Shown here: one piece after another, positions 63,249-64,000 of the stretch
Layout of the letters: the number at the start of each line of letters is the position of its first letter
Numbering within the stretch: the stretch's first letter is position 1
Origin: Tritonibacter mobilis
GTDB taxonomy: Bacteria > Pseudomonadota > Alphaproteobacteria > Rhodobacterales > Rhodobacteraceae
Assembly: GCF_001681715.1 (NCBI RefSeq)
Contig: NZ_LNWY01000006.1
Coordinates: 368,969 to 432,968 of the forward strand
Direction of reading: 5' to 3'
DNA: 64,000 nt
Made by a program: the position numbers and the translations under genes
The notes under the pieces: model-generated
Told to the model about the DNA's origin: nothing
Database searches by the model: none
What the model saw: the letters and a program-made list of their open reading frames with translations, nothing else

Positions 63249-63355
63249 CTAGAGCATCGTCCTGCAAATCTGCAACATGGGCGATGCTCTATCCATTTGT
63301 ATTGTCGCGCAAAATTATCCGAAAACCGGTTCCCACTTTTCGGATTGCGCTCTAG
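63249..63355. repeat. Alphaproteobacterial palindromic intergenic element with CTAGAGC terminal inverted repeats
   Basis: The element is bounded by CTAGAGC (63249-63255) and GCTCTAG (63349-63355). Inside are AGAGCATCG/CGATGCTCT (63251-63290) and a second hairpin GCGCA...ATCCGAAAA / TTTTCGGAT...TGCGC (63307-63350). The core CCGAAAACCGGTTCCCACTT resembles the short mosaic repeats I know from rhizobial genomes. About 107 bp; no ORF. Confidence 0.75.
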
Positions 63356-63365
63356 ACATATGAAA

Positions 63366-63393
63366 AAGGGCGCCCCGATCTCAGGGCGCCCTT
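63366..63393. terminator. Terminator hairpin downstream of pntB
   Basis: AAGGGCGCCC/GGGCGCCCTT with an 8 nt loop, A-rich before and CTTT after. It serves pntB on the minus strand and possibly the small membrane protein gene on the plus strand. Confidence 0.85.
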
Positions 63394-63415
63394 CTTTGGG
63401 TTTTCTGCACTGACC

Positions 63416-64000
63416 TCACTCGATGATATTGAGGAGCGTGCTGAGGGATTGTTTTGCGTCGCCGTAGAACATGCGGGTGTTGTCCTTGAAGAACAGCGGG
63501 TTCTCGATGCCGGAATAGCCGGTGCCCTGACCGCGTTTGGAGACAAACACCTGCTTTGCTTTCCAGCACTCCAGAACCGGCATGCCGGCGATGGGCGAGT
63601 TGGGGTCTTCCTGCGCGGCCGGGTTCACGATGTCGTTGGAGCCGATCACGATGGCCACATCCGTCTCCGGGAAGTCGTCGTTGATCTCGTCCATCTCCAG
63701 CACGATGTCATAGGGCACTTTGGCTTCGGCCAAGAGCACGTTCATGTGTCCGGGCAAGCGCCCCGCCACCGGGTGGATCGCAAAGCGCACGTTCTTGCCC
63801 TTGGCGCGCAGGCGGCGCGTGAGCTCGGCCACATTGGATTGCGCCTGCGCCACCGCCATGCCGTAGCCGGGGATGATCACCACGCTGTCGGCTTCTTCCA
63901 GGGCTGCGGCCACGCCATCGGCGTCAATCGCTACCTGCTCGCCCTCGACCTCCATCGCGGGACCGGTGCTGCCGCCAAATCCGCCAAGGATCACCGAGAC
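63416..64000 (-). CDS. pntB: NAD(P) transhydrogenase subunit beta, C-terminal part (cut by window end)
   Basis: The last 195 or so residues of PntB, open to the window edge. This is domain III, the NADP(H)-binding part: [71 protein letters not shown], and [29 protein letters not shown]. PntAB is an inner-membrane, proton-driven enzyme that makes NADPH from NADH. pntA is expected upstream, beyond the window. A terminator follows the stop codon. Confidence 0.97.
   Translation of the reverse strand, partial: VSVILGGFGGSTGPAMEVEGEQVAIDADGVAAALEEADSVVIIPGYGMAVAQAQSNVAELTRRLRAKGKNVRFAIHPVAGRLPGHMNVLLAEAKVPYDIVLEMDEINDDFPETDVAIVIGSNDIVNPAAQEDPNSPIAGMPVLECWKAKQVFVSKRGQGTGYSGIENPLFFKDNTRMFYGDAKQSLSTLLNIIE

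Noticed and set aside
1..64000. CRISPR arrays, tRNA or rRNA genes, insertion sequences, prophage or toxin-antitoxin modules.
   Set aside because: I looked for tandem spaced repeats, transposase or integrase motifs, and tRNA-like cloverleaf ends and found none.

Overview
This 64 kb window is a chromosomal stretch from a moderately GC-rich alphaproteobacterium, most likely of the Roseobacter group (Rhodobacterales). The evidence is a GcrA-type cell-cycle regulator, small Rhodobacteraceae families (two tandem DUF2484 proteins between murC and murB, a DUF6455 protein, a DUF4260 protein), HrpB helicase, and the ftsQ-ftsA-ftsZ-lpxC-bamD-recN order. I see no rRNA, tRNA, CRISPR array, insertion sequence or prophage. 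Most of the window is housekeeping DNA. Both end genes (phosphomannomutase at the left, pntB at the right) are cut by the window edges.

Layout. 1-3.7 kb: minus-strand envelope polysaccharide genes (kpsT-like ABC ATPase, kpsE-like export protein, kdsA, phosphomannomutase). 4-13.8 kb: a mixed set with a uracil-DNA glycosylase/SseB pair, YghU glutathione transferase, NYN-LOTUS protein with DUF4260, YHS protein, LysE exporter with AraC regulator, cupin/DUF2000 pair, gcrA, an orphan ABC-2 permease and an EamA transporter. 14-16.4 kb: argD-argF, preceded by a short ORF with four consecutive arginine codons and a good Shine-Dalgarno. 16.5-28.7 kb: PanE-like protein, Pit phosphate permease, Nudix hydrolase, hrpB, DUF3108, meaB, rpmB, a copper pair (DUF2946-like and PCuAC), sirtuin, low-molecular-weight phosphatase, LysR regulator and a small secreted protein. 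28.9-30.7 kb: lepA, apparently leaderless. 30.9-48.6 kb: the second half of the division and cell wall cluster (murD, ftsW, murG, murC, DUF2484 x2, murB, ddl, ftsQ, ftsA, ftsZ), then lpxC, bamD and recN. 48.7-64 kb: ClC protein, EI24 membrane protein with nitroreductase, DUF167, M48 lipoprotein, YigZ, DUF6455, gatB, tex, two uncharacterised proteins, pepN, a small membrane protein and pntB.

How the genes work together. murD/C/G/B, ddl and FtsW build and flip or polymerise peptidoglycan precursors, and FtsQ/A/Z form the divisome. LpxC starts lipid A synthesis and BamD assembles outer membrane proteins, so 30.9-46.9 kb is an envelope and division block. The kps/kdsA group probably makes and exports a Kdo-linked surface polysaccharide.

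The most interesting signals are regulatory and intergenic: (1) the RRRR leader peptide before argD-argF; (2) three DnaA-box-like 9-mers at an exact 11 bp period between ftsA and ftsZ; (3) a promoter whose -10 ends 8 nt before the lepA ATG, with no Shine-Dalgarno; (4) three families of structured intergenic repeats, one resembling the rhizobial-type element bounded by CTAGAGC inverted repeats; (5) a ClC protein whose proton-glutamate position is valine, as in channels. No large novel gene system such as a defence island, biosynthetic cluster or new mobile element was found.
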